From: Psychroserpens luteus | GTDB taxonomy: Bacteria; Bacteroidota; Bacteroidia; Flavobacteriales; Flavobacteriaceae | Reading direction: 5' to 3' | DNA length: 64,000 nucleotides | NCBI RefSeq assembly: GCF_015319355.1 | Contig: NZ_JADILU010000010.1 | Coordinates: 1-64,000 of the forward strand | Shown: piece after piece, positions 35,461 to 44,116 of the stretch | Layout of the letters: the number at the start of each line of letters is the position of its first letter | How positions within the stretch are numbered: the first letter of the stretch is position 1 | Made by a program: the position numbers and the translations under genes | Notes under the pieces: model-generated | Database searches by the model: none | The model's input: the letters and a program-made list of their open reading frames with translations, nothing else | Told to the model about the DNA's origin: nothing

Positions 35461-36472
35461 GTGCTTTTTTTGTGTATTGACCATAGCGTTCTAAAGCAAG
35501 TACGACGATGATACCTAAAATTATATAACCAATTGCAATAGATGTTTGTGAATCCATTTGAGGTAAGAAACGCTCGTAATTTAAAATGATTTTTTGACCT
35601 CTAGAATCTAACAAGAAATTACCATCAACTTCAGTTTTAAAAATAGTCTTCTTCCATGGCCAAACAACACCTAATGAACCAATAATAAAACCAATAATTG
35701 ATGCAGTAGTAATGCTTTTATAATGTTTAAGCACATAACTCAATACATGAGAAAATGACACTAAACCAACTACAGAGCCAAGCGTAAACATGGTTAGAAC
35801 TTTAAGCAATCTAACTCTTACTTCATTTTGAATAAAACTAAAATCTCCTGTTATGATTTCTGAAAATGTATCATATAATGCATTTACAGAGTCTACTAAT
35901 AGCAAGATGTAATTACCTAAAAGAATGAGGATGAACGATCCTGAAAACCCAGGAAGTGTCATGCCCGAAACGCTTATTATTCCGCAGAAAAAAACAAACA
36001 AAAGGTTGTCATTCTCCATTGCAGGATCTAGAAAACTTATTGCTATACCTAGGCTTATTCCAATAATAAGGGATAAAATGCTTTTAAAATTCCAATCTTT
36101 AAAATCTTTATTGATGTAATAAATTGAGCCAATAATCATCCCGAAGAATAAGCTCCAAACATATAATTCATAATGCTTAATGAAGTAGTCTAAAATTTTT
36201 GAGACACTAAAGTAGCTCACAATCATCCCTAAGAATAAAAGAGCCAAAAACTTACCGTTAATATATCTGTAAAAACTTTTAAATCTACCGTTTAATAAGA
36301 GTTTTAGCGCAGTTTTATTGACACGTTGAAGTGAATAAATAAACTCTTCATAAAAACCAGCAACAAATGCTACAACACCTCCTGAAACACCAGGGACTTT
36401 GTTAGCAGCTCCCATTCCTAGTCCTTTCATGACTAAAAATATACGGTCTTTGAGAGTTCTTGTGCTTTGCAT
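35453..36472 (-). CDS. DUF368 polyprenyl-phosphate transporter, copy 1
   Basis: This 339-residue inner-membrane protein has about nine to ten hydrophobic segments. An internal duplication shows as VPGVSGG (26-32) and LPGFSGSF near residue 176. WPWKKTI near residue 270 is conserved with the second copy. DUF368 proteins (PopT) have recently been shown to return undecaprenyl phosphate across the membrane. The gene lies two bases after copy 2 and overlaps aroE. Confidence 0.85.
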   Translation of the reverse strand: MQSTRTLKDRIFLVMKGLGMGAANKVPGVSGGVVAFVAGFYEEFIYSLQRVNKTALKLLLNGRFKSFYRYINGKFLALLFLGMIVSYFSVSKILDYFIKHYELYVWSLFFGMIIGSIYYINKDFKDWNFKSILSLIIGISLGIAISFLDPAMENDNLLFVFFCGIISVSGMTLPGFSGSFILILLGNYILLLVDSVNALYDTFSEIITGDFSFIQNEVRVRLLKVLTMFTLGSVVGLVSFSHVLSYVLKHYKSITTASIIGFIIGSLGVVWPWKKTIFKTEVDGNFLLDSRGQKIILNYERFLPQMDSQTSIAIGYIILGIIVVLALERYGQYTKKAHE

Positions 36473-36473
36473 T

Positions 36474-37469
36474 CTATTGTTTTTTAGCGCCTACTTTTTC
36501 AAGAATAAAAATGGTTAAAAATCCAAAAATCATTAAAGCAATAGCTTGCCATATTTGTGAGTCTCCAGTATAAGAACTTGGTAAAATACTTTCTTCCAAA
36601 ACGGTTTTATAGGTTTCAAAATCATTGGTTTGTTGTTGGTAAATAGATAATGTACCAACATCTGAAATTTTAATAAATTCTTCAATTGCACCAGTTTTAT
36701 CATCTAAAACGGAGATCGTTTTCTTCCATGGCCAAACCTTGTTAAGTGAACCTATTATAAATCCAGTTAGTAGCGCTAAAGTGGTATTGTAATAATTTTT
36801 GAATAGCCATTTTAAAACGCGACTAAAAGTCAACAATCCAAGGACTGCACCAGTCATAAAAATGGCAATCTTTTTTATATCAAAATCATGAAGTGCATCA
36901 CTTAGCGTTTTATATGCTCCTAGAATAACCAAAATAAATGAGCCTGAAATTCCAGGTAAAATCATTGCACAAATAGCAATAGCTCCAGCTATAAATAGAA
37001 AATACGGATTATCATTTGCTCCTAAAGATGGTAAAGTAGAAATATAATATGCAGCAATAGCACCAATTATCAGAGAAATGATATTGGCAATATTCCATTT
37101 TTTAATTTGTTTGCCAACAAACCATATACTTACAATAATTAATCCGAAGAAAAATGACCATATTAATATAGGATGTTGCTCTAACAAATATTTTGCAATT
37201 CGCATAAACACAACAAAACTAACACCAATACCTGTTAATAATGCTAATAAAAAATTTCCATTAATTTGTGTCCAGAATGCTTTGAAACCTTCTTTTCTTA
37301 AGGTAGTTACCAATGATAAATTTACATTAGCAATTGTAGAAATTAATTCTTCATAAATTCCAGATATAAGAGCTATTGTTCCTCCTGATACTCCAGGAAC
37401 TGCATCTGCTGCTCCCATGGCGATTCCTTTAAGTGTGATGATAAAGTAATCTTTAAATTGTCTTTGCAT
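36474..37469 (-). CDS. DUF368 polyprenyl-phosphate transporter, copy 2
   Basis: This 331-residue paralogue of the adjacent gene has the same layout: AVPGVSGG (24-30), LPGISGSF in the second half and a shared WPWKKTI. The open frame extends to a TTG at 37487, but the ATG at 37469 gives the conserved start and is preferred. The two copies differ widely outside the motifs, so the duplication is old. Two copies could divide labour between lipid carriers or conditions, which is inference. Confidence 0.85.
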   Translation of the reverse strand: MQRQFKDYFIITLKGIAMGAADAVPGVSGGTIALISGIYEELISTIANVNLSLVTTLRKEGFKAFWTQINGNFLLALLTGIGVSFVVFMRIAKYLLEQHPILIWSFFFGLIIVSIWFVGKQIKKWNIANIISLIIGAIAAYYISTLPSLGANDNPYFLFIAGAIAICAMILPGISGSFILVILGAYKTLSDALHDFDIKKIAIFMTGAVLGLLTFSRVLKWLFKNYYNTTLALLTGFIIGSLNKVWPWKKTISVLDDKTGAIEEFIKISDVGTLSIYQQQTNDFETYKTVLEESILPSSYTGDSQIWQAIALMIFGFLTIFILEKVGAKKQ

Positions 37470-37554
37470 AGTTAAATTTGATAACAAGCAGTAAAGGTAT
37501 GAAATACCAAACGTTTTTTAAACTAATAAAACAAAAGGAAAATAGGAGTAGAGA

Positions 37555-38958
37555 TTACTTTTTAGCTGCTAAGATAATTTCTCTAACTGTAGGCTTTTGC
37601 ATCACTTTAGGAAATAATTCTTCAATAATATATTCAAACTCACAATTTAAAAGTACCGCATTTTTAAGGTGATAATGACCTTTACTATGCTCATGAAGTG
37701 TGAAGTTTAAACCAGCTAAACGAAATTCTATTTCTGCAGTTTCCGGATGAAATTCTGAAGCTTGGATTAAATTTAAAATAGCAGCTTCATATTCGCCTAA
37801 AGCAATAAGGATATCTGCTCGTGATAACCACGTTTGAAGTTCGTAATTACCTAGATCTAAGGTTTTCTTGTAACCACGTTCTGCTTCTTCAAGAAAGTTA
37901 AGACGAGAATTAATTTGAGCATAAAGTTTCCAGTATGCAGCGTTTTCACTGTCTATATTTATAGCTTTATTGATATAGAATAAGGCTTTTTGATAGTTTT
38001 TTTGTTTGTTGTAGAATTTAGTAATAGCAATCCAACCCTTATCTAATAAAGGATCTTCATGTACTGTTTTATAATAATATTGAACCGCTAAATCATACTT
38101 CTCTAACTTATCATAACAATAACCAATTCTAAGCAATGCAAATGATGTTGGTTCATCTAATGCTAAGGTTATTTTGTAATTATCTATAGCTTCTAAATAT
38201 TGTTTCTTCTTTTCTAAAACTTTACCTTTTTCTAGATAAGCTCCAACAAAACTATCATCTGAAATAATTGCAAATTCAAAAGCTGCAAGTGCTTTGTCTA
38301 GTTCTTTAATCGTCACATATTGACGACCTAATTGATGCCAAGCGACTTCACAATATGGGTTTTTATCTAAGTATGTATTTAAAAATGTAATGGCATCTTC
38401 ATTTTCGTCTAGAAAATCAAAACAATAAATAATATTATATAAAGCTGAGTAATCTTCTAAATCAATATTCAGACACTTTTTGAAGTATATTTTAGCATTT
38501 TCAAATTGATCTAAAAACAAGTATTCCATACCTATTAAAGCATACAAATCACCAATACCTTCATCGTTAGCAGCTAAATCTAAAGCAATCAACAACGTAT
38601 TTACTGCCTTTTCGTGATCATCTTGTTTAGAAAGTATATTCGCTTTTTGAATATAAATTTCTTCGTTGGTAGGTTCTAAAACATGAAGTGTTTCAAGAAC
38701 TTTATTTGCATCATCAAACTTGTTTTCTAAGACAAGAATTTCAGTTTGAAACAACTTTAAATTGATAGATGAAGGATGCTGGTCAAGACCTAATTTGATC
38801 GCTTTTTTGGCTAACGCTATTTTCCCTATTTCTAAATAGTGATGAATAATGTTTTCAAACTCGCTTGAATCAAAGAACAAAACGTTATTCGTTTTGAGCA
38901 TCGATTCAAACTTTTTAAGCGAGATATTATTGTTGTCTTCAGGTAGACCAAACTCCAT
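37555..38958 (-). CDS. Tetratricopeptide repeat protein
   Basis: This 467-residue soluble protein is made almost entirely of TPR helical pairs. Good examples are ALYNIIYCFDFLDENEDAITFLNTYL and AYLEKGKVLEKKKQYLEAIDNYK; about ten repeats are recognisable. There is no signal peptide. A TTG two codons upstream of the chosen ATG is unlikely to be used. It is probably a protein-interaction scaffold. It lies between the aminotransferase and DUF368 genes in the same direction. Confidence 0.85.
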   Translation of the reverse strand: MEFGLPEDNNNISLKKFESMLKTNNVLFFDSSEFENIIHHYLEIGKIALAKKAIKLGLDQHPSSINLKLFQTEILVLENKFDDANKVLETLHVLEPTNEEIYIQKANILSKQDDHEKAVNTLLIALDLAANDEGIGDLYALIGMEYLFLDQFENAKIYFKKCLNIDLEDYSALYNIIYCFDFLDENEDAITFLNTYLDKNPYCEVAWHQLGRQYVTIKELDKALAAFEFAIISDDSFVGAYLEKGKVLEKKKQYLEAIDNYKITLALDEPTSFALLRIGYCYDKLEKYDLAVQYYYKTVHEDPLLDKGWIAITKFYNKQKNYQKALFYINKAINIDSENAAYWKLYAQINSRLNFLEEAERGYKKTLDLGNYELQTWLSRADILIALGEYEAAILNLIQASEFHPETAEIEFRLAGLNFTLHEHSKGHYHLKNAVLLNCEFEYIIEELFPKVMQKPTVREIILAAKK

Positions 38959-39128
38959 AAGCAAATAGCATTGTTTGTTTAAATAAATGTACAGTTATCA
39001 AGGTTGGGTTTTGTTTTTTTTGGTTTAATGTTTTTAACAAAATAGTTAACAGTTGTAGTTAATGTAAAGGTAGCGCATTTTAATTAATTAAAAAACAGCC
39101 TTTTATCAGTCTGAAATTTGATAGTGAT

Positions 39129-40310
39129 TTATACCGAAATAGAATCTAAAACACGAGTTATGATCATACAACCTTTGATGATTTCATCATTTGAAATTGT
39201 TAAAGGAGGCGTAATCCTGATGGCGCATGGTTCAAAGAGGAGCCAAAATAGAATTAATCCTTCGTCTTGACACCTTAAAATAACGTCATTTGTAATGTCT
39301 GCGGAATTGGTAATTGCAGCTAACATTAATCCTCGTCCGCGAATTTCAGAAATCAAAGGATGCTTTAAATGCTGACGTATTAATTGCTCTTTTTCTAAGG
39401 CTTGAGACATTAAATCACTCTCTGTAATTTCTTTTAAAGTAGCCAATGCAGCAGCTGCAATAACTGGGTGACCACCAAACGTTGTAATATGACCAAGTTT
39501 GGGATTATCCTGCAACAAATCCATATATTTAGAAGACGATGTAAATGCACCAATTGGCATTCCTCCACCTAAACCTTTACCTGTAACCAAAATATCTGGT
39601 GTACAATTGTAGTGTTCAAACCCAAATAATTTTCCTGTACGTCCAATTCCTGGTTGAATTTCATCTAAAATCAATAAAGCTCCAACCGCATCACATTGTT
39701 TTCGCACCTTTTCTAAGTAACCATCTTTAGGTTCTATAAAACCAGCACCACCTTGTATGGTTTCTAAAATAACTGCAGCTGTTTTTGACGTTATATGACA
39801 TAAATCATCCTGATTATTAAATGTTATAAACTTTACATCAGGAATTAATGGTCTAAACGGTTGCTTACGCTCTTCATAGCCCATAACACTCAATGCTCCC
39901 ATGGTATTACCATGATAAGCGTGATGTGTTGCTATGATTTCACTTCTTCCAGTTACACGTCGAGCAAGTTTTAATGCACCATCAATAGCCTCTGCACCAG
40001 AATTGGTTAGATATGTTTTTTCTAATGACTTTGGAAGATGTGCAGCCAACAACTTAGCCAATTCTACAGCAGGTTCTTGGATGTATTCTCCATAAACCAT
40101 AACGTGTAAATATTTGTCTAATTGATCTTTAATGGCATCAATAACCTTTGGATGTCTATGACCTAGGCTACAAGCAGAAACGCCTGCAACAAAATCTAAA
40201 TAGGCTTTTTGATTGGAGTCGTAAATATATGAACCTTCAGCATGTGAAATTTTCATTCCCAATGGGTGAGGTGTCGTTTGTGCTTGATATTTATAAAAAT
40301 CTGATGTCAT
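39129..40310 (-). CDS. Class III aminotransferase (ornithine/acetylornithine type)
   Basis: This 393-residue PLP enzyme has the phosphate-binding TNSGAEAID (102-110) and the PLP-contacting Asp216 in LILDEIQPGIGRTG. The Schiff-base lysine is Lys245 in VTGKGLGGG. The sequence resembles ArgD-like enzymes, but no arginine genes are nearby, so the substrate is left open. Its ATG overlaps the stop of the OstA-like gene (TAATG). It is not the DegT-type KdnA. Confidence 0.85.
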   Translation of the reverse strand: MTSDFYKYQAQTTPHPLGMKISHAEGSYIYDSNQKAYLDFVAGVSACSLGHRHPKVIDAIKDQLDKYLHVMVYGEYIQEPAVELAKLLAAHLPKSLEKTYLTNSGAEAIDGALKLARRVTGRSEIIATHHAYHGNTMGALSVMGYEERKQPFRPLIPDVKFITFNNQDDLCHITSKTAAVILETIQGGAGFIEPKDGYLEKVRKQCDAVGALLILDEIQPGIGRTGKLFGFEHYNCTPDILVTGKGLGGGMPIGAFTSSSKYMDLLQDNPKLGHITTFGGHPVIAAAALATLKEITESDLMSQALEKEQLIRQHLKHPLISEIRGRGLMLAAITNSADITNDVILRCQDEGLILFWLLFEPCAIRITPPLTISNDEIIKGCMIITRVLDSISV

Positions 40311-42085
40311 TAATTCCCTTCTTTTACCAAAGGTTTTTTGAGTTTTTGAGCTGCCTTTAGTGTTGTAGTTGGTTTAGGCAATTGTCGTCCAGCTTTATTG
40401 ATCTCATCTTTATCTTTCTCACCTGCTTTTTCAACACGCTCTAAAAGGGCTTCATCAATAAATTCTTCATCTTCCACAAAAGGATCTAATCCTTTAATTA
40501 TAGGGAGCGAAAAGGGAGGATCATCACTAAATAAATCTTCAACACTTTTTGGTTGTTCGTCACCTCGCCAATCAAATCCTCTAAATTTTCTGGCATTCTT
40601 CGGAAATTGGCTTTCCGGATAAATCTCGCCATCTACTTGATTTAATAGCGTAATAATTTTATAAGGACCATCAAATTTGAGATTGATACTTCCCGATTTT
40701 GATTTGTTTATACCAACCAAAGTATCCTTATCATCTCTACTGTAGAATATGATTTCAGCATTTTTAATGATATCAACATTATAGAGTTCATTGTTTTCAA
40801 AAAGACCAATTAATTTTTGACCCTTTATTTGATTAAAACCATCACCTATAGTGTCTTTACTTATTAAAAATGCATTATTAAATACTTTTAAAGAGTCTAG
40901 TTCTTCTTTTTCAACATTAGAAATTAGGTGTATAGAATCTCCAGACATTTGGTTACCTAAATTCCAAATCAAAGGTTTTCTTTGAATAGAAAAGGCATCT
41001 CCAGTATTAAAACGTTTGAGGTTTATGAGTTGTGTCAATCCAGATTTGTGATCTGCATGAATAGAATCTGCTTTACCACTCATATCACTTTTATACATCT
41101 TTGCATTGTAAAACGCTCTAGTAATACGGTTTTCTGGTTTTCCTGTAACCATCAATGTATCTGCGTGGATGTAAAGAGAATCTTTTTCTTGAACAGTTAT
41201 TGCTAGCGCACGCTTTGTAATAAATAAGGAATCTTTAGCTCTAAAAACTTCACCATGATGTCCTTTAATTATGGTCTTGTTGACAGTGTCTGTAATGGTG
41301 ATGTTGTTATCTGCGGAAGCATAACTTCGGTTTCTATCAAAATATAAACTGTCGCCTTCTATTTGTAGATTATCATAATCTATTTTTGAGTTTTTTATAA
41401 AGTGCCCAATGTCATTGTTGGTATCATAAAACCCACGTTCGGAATATACTTTACTAGCTTCACCAATAATTGTAGAAGGACCATACATGAATGCGTGGCC
41501 TGTTTCAGAATAAAAATCGAGTTGATTCGTTTCTAGAGTATATTCAGGATTTACTAAAACGACATCTTTTAGAAAACGATACTTGCTCTCGTTCATGTAA
41601 AAACGACCTATCTGGCTTGTGATAGTTCCAGATGAATCTCTTACAACTTGACCTTTACTATTATAATACGCTTGTTGTTTTGTACGATCAAAATAGAGTG
41701 TATCTGTAGTAAGTGTAGATTGTGGTTCTGTTAAAATAACTTTTCCAGCTGCAATGGCTAGTTGAGTAATACCACTATATTCTACATAATCTGAAGTCAT
41801 ATTTATAGTATCACCTTGTTTCATTCTCACGTTACTATACGCTTCAATAAAATCTTCACTTTGGTAATACAATGCTTTGTCACACCACATGTCTATACCT
41901 TCATGAATGATATGGATTTGACCTAAATCACTACGTACAAAAGTTGTGATGTTTTCTCCTTTTAGTGAATCTCGCACAGTAAAACCAGAATACTCTATTA
42001 AGATTTTCTTAGGTTGTTGCGCATAGGAGAGTGCTGTTAAAAAACAACATGTAAAAAGTAGTATATGTTTAAGCGTTAGATTCAA
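40310..42085 (-). CDS. OstA-like periplasmic protein (LPS transport family)
   Basis: This 591-residue precursor has a signal peptide (ILLFTCCFLTALSYAQ). A long run of OstA/LptA-type beta-jellyroll strands follows, with repeated patterns such as ALYYQSEDFIEAYSNVRMKQGDTINMTSDYV and DSLYFDRNRSYASADNNI. LptA-like domains bind LPS in transit through the periplasm. The C-terminal 80 residues are charged and probably disordered. The start is TTG; no in-frame ATG precedes the signal peptide. Confidence 0.85.
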   Translation of the reverse strand: MNLTLKHILLFTCCFLTALSYAQQPKKILIEYSGFTVRDSLKGENITTFVRSDLGQIHIIHEGIDMWCDKALYYQSEDFIEAYSNVRMKQGDTINMTSDYVEYSGITQLAIAAGKVILTEPQSTLTTDTLYFDRTKQQAYYNSKGQVVRDSSGTITSQIGRFYMNESKYRFLKDVVLVNPEYTLETNQLDFYSETGHAFMYGPSTIIGEASKVYSERGFYDTNNDIGHFIKNSKIDYDNLQIEGDSLYFDRNRSYASADNNITITDTVNKTIIKGHHGEVFRAKDSLFITKRALAITVQEKDSLYIHADTLMVTGKPENRITRAFYNAKMYKSDMSGKADSIHADHKSGLTQLINLKRFNTGDAFSIQRKPLIWNLGNQMSGDSIHLISNVEKEELDSLKVFNNAFLISKDTIGDGFNQIKGQKLIGLFENNELYNVDIIKNAEIIFYSRDDKDTLVGINKSKSGSINLKFDGPYKIITLLNQVDGEIYPESQFPKNARKFRGFDWRGDEQPKSVEDLFSDDPPFSLPIIKGLDPFVEDEEFIDEALLERVEKAGEKDKDEINKAGRQLPKPTTTLKAAQKLKKPLVKEGN

Positions 42086-42222
42086 GGTAAATTGATTTGC
42101 TTCAAAAATAACTATTATCTCTTCGGAAATATATGCCTTAACAGATTTTTAGTAGATTTTTTTGATGTTGTCGCATTTTGACTGAATGCTAATTAGAAAT
42201 CAATAAACAAATAAGCATAAAA

Positions 42223-42252
42223 AAAGAGACATTATTTTAGTAATGTCTCTTT
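42223..42252. terminator. Intrinsic terminator downstream of purA
   Basis: The stem AAAGAGACATTA / TAATGTCTCTTT with a TTTTAG loop lies 24 bp beyond the purA stop. On the minus strand it is followed by a T run, so it ends the spoT-fur-purA unit. Confidence 0.85.
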
Positions 42253-42275
42253 ATATTTTTGTTTAATTTTCAATC

Positions 42276-43547
42276 CTAACGATTAATAGTCTGAGTCCTA
42301 TCTGGACCTACAGAAACTATAGTAATAGGGATTTCCAATTCTTTTTCTAAAAAGGCGATGTATTCATTTAATTCTGAAGGGAATTCTGAAACGTTTCGCA
42401 TTTTAGTTAAATCTTCTTTCCAACCTTTAAAATCTGTATAAATAGGAGTGACGTTTTCTTCTTCTATATTAAATGGGAAGTGTGTAATTGTTTCACCTTT
42501 ATATTTGTAAGCTGTACATACTTTTAAGGTTTTAAACCCTGAAAGCACATCACCTTTCATCATACTTAATTGAGTCACACCATTGACTTGGCAAGCATAT
42601 TTAAGCGCAACAAGATCTAACCATCCACAGCGTCTTGGTCTTCCTGTAACCGCTCCAAACTCACGACCAATGCGAGCCATTTCGGCTCCAACTTCGTCAA
42701 ATAATTCAGTAGGGAATGGTCCAGAACCAACACGAGTTGTGTAAGCTTTAAAAATTCCGAAAACTTCACCAATTTTATTTGGCGCAACACCTAAACCTGT
42801 ACATGCTCCAGAAGCAGTAGTGTTTGAGGATGTCACGAACGGATATGTTCCGAAGTCAATATCTAAAAGAGACCCTTGAGCACCTTCTGCTAAAATAGGC
42901 TTTCCAGCTTTTAATGCTTCGTTTAAATACTCTTCACTATCTATAAATTGTAATTCTTTTAGTCGCTCTACAGCAGCAAAGAATTCTTCTTCCATTTCAC
43001 TTAAATCATATTGGATATCTACATTGTAGAATCCAATCATAGCTTCATGCTTATTAGCAAGTGCTCTGTATTTTTCTTTCCAATTGTCTTGTTCTAGATC
43101 ACCAATTCTAATTCCGTTACGACCAGTTTTATCCATATAAGTTGGACCAATACCTTTTAAAGTAGAACCAATTTTGGCTTTTCCTTTAGAGGTTTCTGAC
43201 GCAGCATCTAATAATCGATGTGTAGGTAGAATGACGTGTGCTTTTCTAGAAATAATTAAATTGGATTTGTAGTCTAATTTAAATTGGTCTAAACCATCTA
43301 ACTCTTGAACAAACACAACAGGATCAATAACGACACCATTACCAATAACGTTCATAGACTCTTTATGAAAAATTCCAGAAGGAATTGTTCTTAATACATG
43401 TTTGATTCCGTCAAATTCTAAAGTATGACCTGCATTTGGTCCTCCTTGAAAACGAGCAATAATGTTGTAGTTGGAGGTGAGTACATCAACAATTTTTCCT
43501 TTGCCTTCGTCGCCCCATTGTAATCCTAGTAGTAGATCTACTGCCAT
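42276..43547 (-). CDS. purA: Adenylosuccinate synthetase
   Basis: The product (423 residues) condenses IMP and aspartate with GTP in AMP synthesis. It has the N-terminal GLQWGDEGKGK (residues 7-17) and later GPTYMDKTGRNGIR, GTYPFVTSSNT and TGRPRRCGWLD. The open frame extends 45 codons upstream and overlaps the fur-family gene, but the ATG at 43547 starts the conserved protein. It lies seven bases after the regulator stop. Confidence 0.96.
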   Translation of the reverse strand: MAVDLLLGLQWGDEGKGKIVDVLTSNYNIIARFQGGPNAGHTLEFDGIKHVLRTIPSGIFHKESMNVIGNGVVIDPVVFVQELDGLDQFKLDYKSNLIISRKAHVILPTHRLLDAASETSKGKAKIGSTLKGIGPTYMDKTGRNGIRIGDLEQDNWKEKYRALANKHEAMIGFYNVDIQYDLSEMEEEFFAAVERLKELQFIDSEEYLNEALKAGKPILAEGAQGSLLDIDFGTYPFVTSSNTTASGACTGLGVAPNKIGEVFGIFKAYTTRVGSGPFPTELFDEVGAEMARIGREFGAVTGRPRRCGWLDLVALKYACQVNGVTQLSMMKGDVLSGFKTLKVCTAYKYKGETITHFPFNIEEENVTPIYTDFKGWKEDLTKMRNVSEFPSELNEYIAFLEKELEIPITIVSVGPDRTQTINR

Positions 43548-43554
43548 TGTGTAA

Positions 43555-44010
43555 TTAATTATTTGGTTTATTTTTTGTTCCGTAGAAATAAAGAGAATGG
43601 TTAGAGATAGAAATATCAAAAACCTCTTCAATCGTTTTTTTGATGGTTTGAATGCGAGGATCACAAAACTCGATAACCTCACCAGTATCTGTCATTATAA
43701 CATGATCATGCTGTTTATCAAAATATGATTTCTCATAGTGCGCTTGGTTTTGTCCAAACTGATGCTTTCTAACCAATGCACATTCCATTAAAATTTCAAT
43801 GGTATTGTAAAGTGTAGCACGACTTACACGATAGTTTTTATTTTTCATTTTGATATATAAAGATTCTATATCAAAGTGTTCTTCACTATCATAAATTTCT
43901 TGAAGTATCGCGTAGCGTTCAGGTGTTTTTCTATGACCTTTATCTTCTAAGAATTTAGTAAAAACGTTTTTTACAATCTCTTGGTTAGTCTGTTCTGTTT
44001 TTTTACTCAT
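43555..44010 (-). CDS. Fur-family transcriptional regulator
   Basis: This 151-residue winged-helix regulator has [12 protein letters not shown] and the recognition helix [12 protein letters not shown]. The metal-binding region [15 protein letters not shown] is present. The usual structural CxxC pair after it is missing: the equivalent stretch reads MTDTGE, and a single Cys occurs later in EFCDP. It could sense iron, peroxide or zinc; the class cannot be settled from sequence. It sits between spoT and purA in one direction, a linkage common in Flavobacteriia. Confidence 0.85.
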   Translation of the reverse strand: MSKKTEQTNQEIVKNVFTKFLEDKGHRKTPERYAILQEIYDSEEHFDIESLYIKMKNKNYRVSRATLYNTIEILMECALVRKHQFGQNQAHYEKSYFDKQHDHVIMTDTGEVIEFCDPRIQTIKKTIEEVFDISISNHSLYFYGTKNKPNN

Positions 44011-44116
44011 TTTTAACTCGTGTGGAGTTTCATTCCATCAAGCTTCAAATTTACACATTTTTACACCAAATAAATTATAAAATTTAGCTAAAAAAAGGAA
44101 GCTTTGTTTTTAGGTT

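Noticed and set aside
39129-40310. Class III aminotransferase as the missing KdnA
   Set aside because: KdnA belongs to the DegT/DnrJ family; this protein has class III motifs.
43548-43682. 45-codon N-terminal extension of PurA
   Set aside because: It overlaps the end of the Fur-family gene, and the conserved protein begins at the ATG at 43547.
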